In this document: positions 60,861 through 64,000 of the stretch, piece by piece
How the letters are laid out: each line of letters begins with the position of its first letter
Position numbering within the stretch: position 1 is the stretch's first letter
DNA from: Apostichopus japonicus
Lineage: Eukaryota > Echinodermata > Holothuroidea > Aspidochirotida > Stichopodidae
Direction of reading: 5' to 3'
Assembly (NCBI RefSeq): GCF_037975245.1
Contig: NC_092562.1
Coordinates: forward strand, 20,039,054-20,103,053
DNA length: 64,000 nt
The notes under the pieces: generated by a model
What the model saw: only the letters and a program-made list of their open reading frames with translations
Told to the model about the DNA's origin: nothing
The model's database searches: none
Program-made: the position numbers and the translations under genes

Positions 60861-63800
60861 CATCTCTTGGCTAATTGAAATATCTTTCAAAAAGTAGCCT
60901 GAGTGGAAAACCATTAGGGGATGGGTAATTGCCTTAACAGCGTACCTGCAGTGACTCAGACGTCCACGGGGACCCCACTCTAACACAGATAATGTTTCCT
61001 CTGATTTGAGACCGTCAGTCAGAGAGAGAAACTAATACAGGAAGGATCACTCAGCCTAGAGGCAGGGAGAAGGATTCAGATCTGTTTTCTCCAGAGGTTC
61101 GGTCCACTCCATCTGTTGTAAACGTTCTTTTCAATGATGTCTACCTGTCTGGCTACCTTGGATAAATGAGCTTGTACTTTAAAAAAAAAAAAAAAAAATT
61201 AAAAACCAGGGGATGGAATCCACCATAGTGACCATGAAGAGTGACCGCATGTGTTTTAGCAGAGGTCAAACGTACTGGGGGAGGGGGGGACATGATTAAA
61301 AGTTTTTTTTTTGATGTTATGAATCCAGTTTTGAGTGATTTTCAAAGTGATGGCAGTAATTTAAGTATTCAGAAATATGGTCGTAAAGTTGATTGATATC
61401 GTCAGGTTAGACTATGCCTATTCCATTTTGCATACTTTATTGTTAAGACTCTCAAGTTAAGTGGTGTAGGGAGAAAAAAAAAGTGGTTGTTGGTTTGGTG
61501 TTCTTGTCACTAGCAATGTGATATGATATGATTGATAACGCTTTGACTGAAAATGTCTTTTTTGCTTTTTTATATCTCTTTTTTTTTTTATGATCTACAA
61601 AGTCATTTACTCACCCAGTTAGGAAGGGCTGGGTGTGGGAAGGAGGGGGGTGTTAATTGGGGGGGGGGTGATTGAGGGTTATTCAAGAGCATACAGTTAT
61701 AAAGATACTGAATAATTATTTGACAAAGCTGTGCATTCAAGGCACACTGACAGCTGTGCAATCGTTACAAATGATTATAAAAGTGTAAGAAAGGAGCATA
61801 TCTGAAGAAGCAATGTTAATTGGTTAATTTCAAAACAACCATTTCTAGAATTTATGGGGAAATAGTAGCATGATGAGGTTGTCCAATTAGCAGTGTTTTG
61901 TCTTCTCTATTTTAATGGATCACATCACCGGCCGACAGAATGATAGGTTTATAAAAGAAGCCTACAGTAGCCCTTTAAAACCACAAGGTTGAACATTTGG
62001 TTATGTACTATCCTCTCTTTTTTTGATGAGTTCTCACAGAATAAGAAGGTGGATAGTGTTAATTTGTCTCACCCATTCCTGCAAGCTATAACATCCCCTT
62101 TCAAGGTGCAAGAGTATATTTATACGTACCCTGAGTATCTGACCAATTTCTATTAAAGACACTAAGGTCTGTGTTTTGCATTCACCATAAAAATGTGTTA
62201 GATCATTTTACTGGGGGTCTTAGAGATGACCAAAAGAAGAAGGGATAAAAAATAAAAAAACGGTGAAGATTAAGAAGGGGGAGGGGGGAAGGGCATAAGG
62301 AAAGAGAACATTCTTATATATCTTGTCTTGAGATATTGCTCCAAGAATGAGAGCAGTGGCCTAATTTAGGAGAAGTAAGAAAGGATCAATTTAATTCGAC
62401 ACCATTGAGCACATGGATTGAAGTCATTTGCAATCACAATGGTAGAATCGGGTCAAATTTCCATGTCAGATGCACGATGTTAATTGGTTAAAAGGGTTAG
62501 GACAGATCATTGAATGGGTTCTCTGCCACCCCTCCAGAAATATCCCGAGGGAATTCACAAGATTAGAGAGCGCTATAGACGAAGACAACAGCATCATAGT
62601 GATGTGTTTCTTTCTTTGATGAGAAAAGGTTAACAAGTCGCCTTAGAAGTCAACTGGATGGTGTAAAAGAACGTTTGTTCGAATAATTGAGGTTTCTCTA
62701 GACGACGTGATCCAGGCCAAGAGAAAAGGGGCAAGTTTCGCGAAAACATCAAGAGTTAGGTTAATCCGTCGCCACAAGAGTGAAAGTAAATATATTGTGT
62801 AAGGGGGGAGTGTGGGATAATATTCAATAAGAGATAACGGTTTAGCAACAATTTGTGTTTCATTTCTCTTGGGACGGTCTGATCCATTGTCCATTGTCCT
62901 CAAGTTAACCACCCGGAGTTAGCTGAAAGGGGAGAATCGGGTATTAAAAATGACTTAAACAAGATATGTTATTAAATTCCAGCAACTTCACCTTCAACTG
63001 ATATAACAAAGGTGCCTACATGGAATAACTCCCCAATCCTCCACCCTCCCCTCCTCCCCCCCCCCCCAAAATGAAAGAAAGCTGTAAGAAATCTTGAGAT
63101 AGCAGAACAAAAATGTTACAATATTTTCATTTTGTATGCTGATGTTATTACATTAGAGGCATATGCTCCTTCGGAGACCTGTCAATGAGAGTGGCTGGAC
63201 TACTAAGTTTAGCACACAAGCACCTCACATGCAAACACAAGTAATCATGATTGAATTTCTTAGATTTTTCTGAATTCTGATGGTCGTAATCAACATTGTT
63301 TGTAATATGTTACAAATTTGAGACTATACTTTAAAGTTATATATGAAAAAAAAAGCACTGGATTTATTTTAACAGTTAAGCCTGCATTGAGAAACAGTAC
63401 AGAAGCTGTTACACAAGAATCAAGGAAAATGATTTTTTTGATCAAAATCATTCCTGTCTTTAGAGATTTTTTTATGATGATTTTGGTAGTATTGGTTTGT
63501 CTGAAGTATTCTCATACAATATATATCACTAGTGTTGCTAAGAAAGATTTTATACAAAGTTTGTATCAAAAAGAACACATCCCTCCAGCTAAATTAAATT
63601 AACTCCCAACTCCCTGTTACTCATGAAGAGAATGAAACTGCTATATGAGGATCCCACTCAAGACTTTTAATTTGTTCTCTGGATGAGATCTATGCAGCAA
63701 CCTTACATTTTAGCCTCATCTGCTTAAAAAATATAAATATATATATCCCCTCTGTCATGCAATTAAAGGACATGTTCACTTGTTCAGAATCCTGATAACT

Positions 63801-64000
63801 AAGCTTTCCTTTTCATCATCAACTAAATGTGGTAACAAATTGATTCACTCATCGGGAACGAGTGAATCTTTTAGTTTTCGTTGCTCACATAAAGGAGATC
63901 CGATCAGTCATTTAGAGGACGTAATTTCGTCCTTTCCTCTTTTTTATTTTTTTGCCGAAGATAATCTTCATCTTTGCCTCATTTCTTCTGATTTCTCTTC

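Larger units (their letters stand above)
44645..64000 (+). other. Lar: Intron following the Ig2a exon, at least 19 kb
   Basis: It starts with donor GTAAGA. I looked for the second half of Ig2 (a Y-x-C motif after an acceptor) and found no convincing exon before the window end. The stretch holds tandem repeats, microsatellites, poly-G/C runs and several complex CpG-containing patches listed separately. A mini-exon of a few codons could be missed by eye. Confidence 0.65.

Overview
The window is eukaryotic. It is AT-rich, gene-poor and full of microsatellites and long poly-C/poly-G runs. It has two GT-AG bounded exons more than 13 kb apart, a DIRS-type tyrosine-recombinase retrotransposon and several small DNA transposons. 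Large introns, abundant DIRS elements and this repeat style fit a marine invertebrate, possibly an echinoderm or related deuterostome. The species is inference only; I see no diagnostic marker.

The one host gene I can support is a LAR-type receptor protein tyrosine phosphatase (PTPRD/PTPRF/PTPRS family) on the + strand. One exon (31126-31410) encodes almost all of the first Ig domain. A second (44465-44644) encodes the first half of the second Ig domain. All four exon edges are phase 1, so the two exons join in frame. The intron between them is about 13.05 kb. The next intron runs at least 19 kb to the window end. The signal-peptide exon, the rest of the receptor and the phosphatase domains lie outside the window.

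Layout: 1-5340 is a satellite made of two related half-units, with a nearly identical 1423-bp higher-order repeat. 6005-8382 is a GGTCA-rich tandem repeat. About 8383-14531 is a GC-rich, apparently intact DIRS-like retrotransposon: Cys-rich/RS-rich ORF, gag, reverse transcriptase-RNase H, tyrosine recombinase, then a complex set of direct and inverted repeats. 16959-19010 is a DNA transposon-like element with terminal inverted repeats, TATA flanks and ten copies of a CpG-containing 14-mer. 27464-28020 is a 119-bp minisatellite. 29054-29447 is a small hAT-like element with a perfect 8-bp target duplication. The rest is intron or intergenic DNA with short tandem repeats and a few more complex, CpG-containing patches that may be regulatory.

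The repeats and transposons upstream of 31126 lie in the 5' intron of the LAR gene or just upstream of it; the window cannot say which. No RNA genes, CRISPR arrays or bacterial-type operons were seen.
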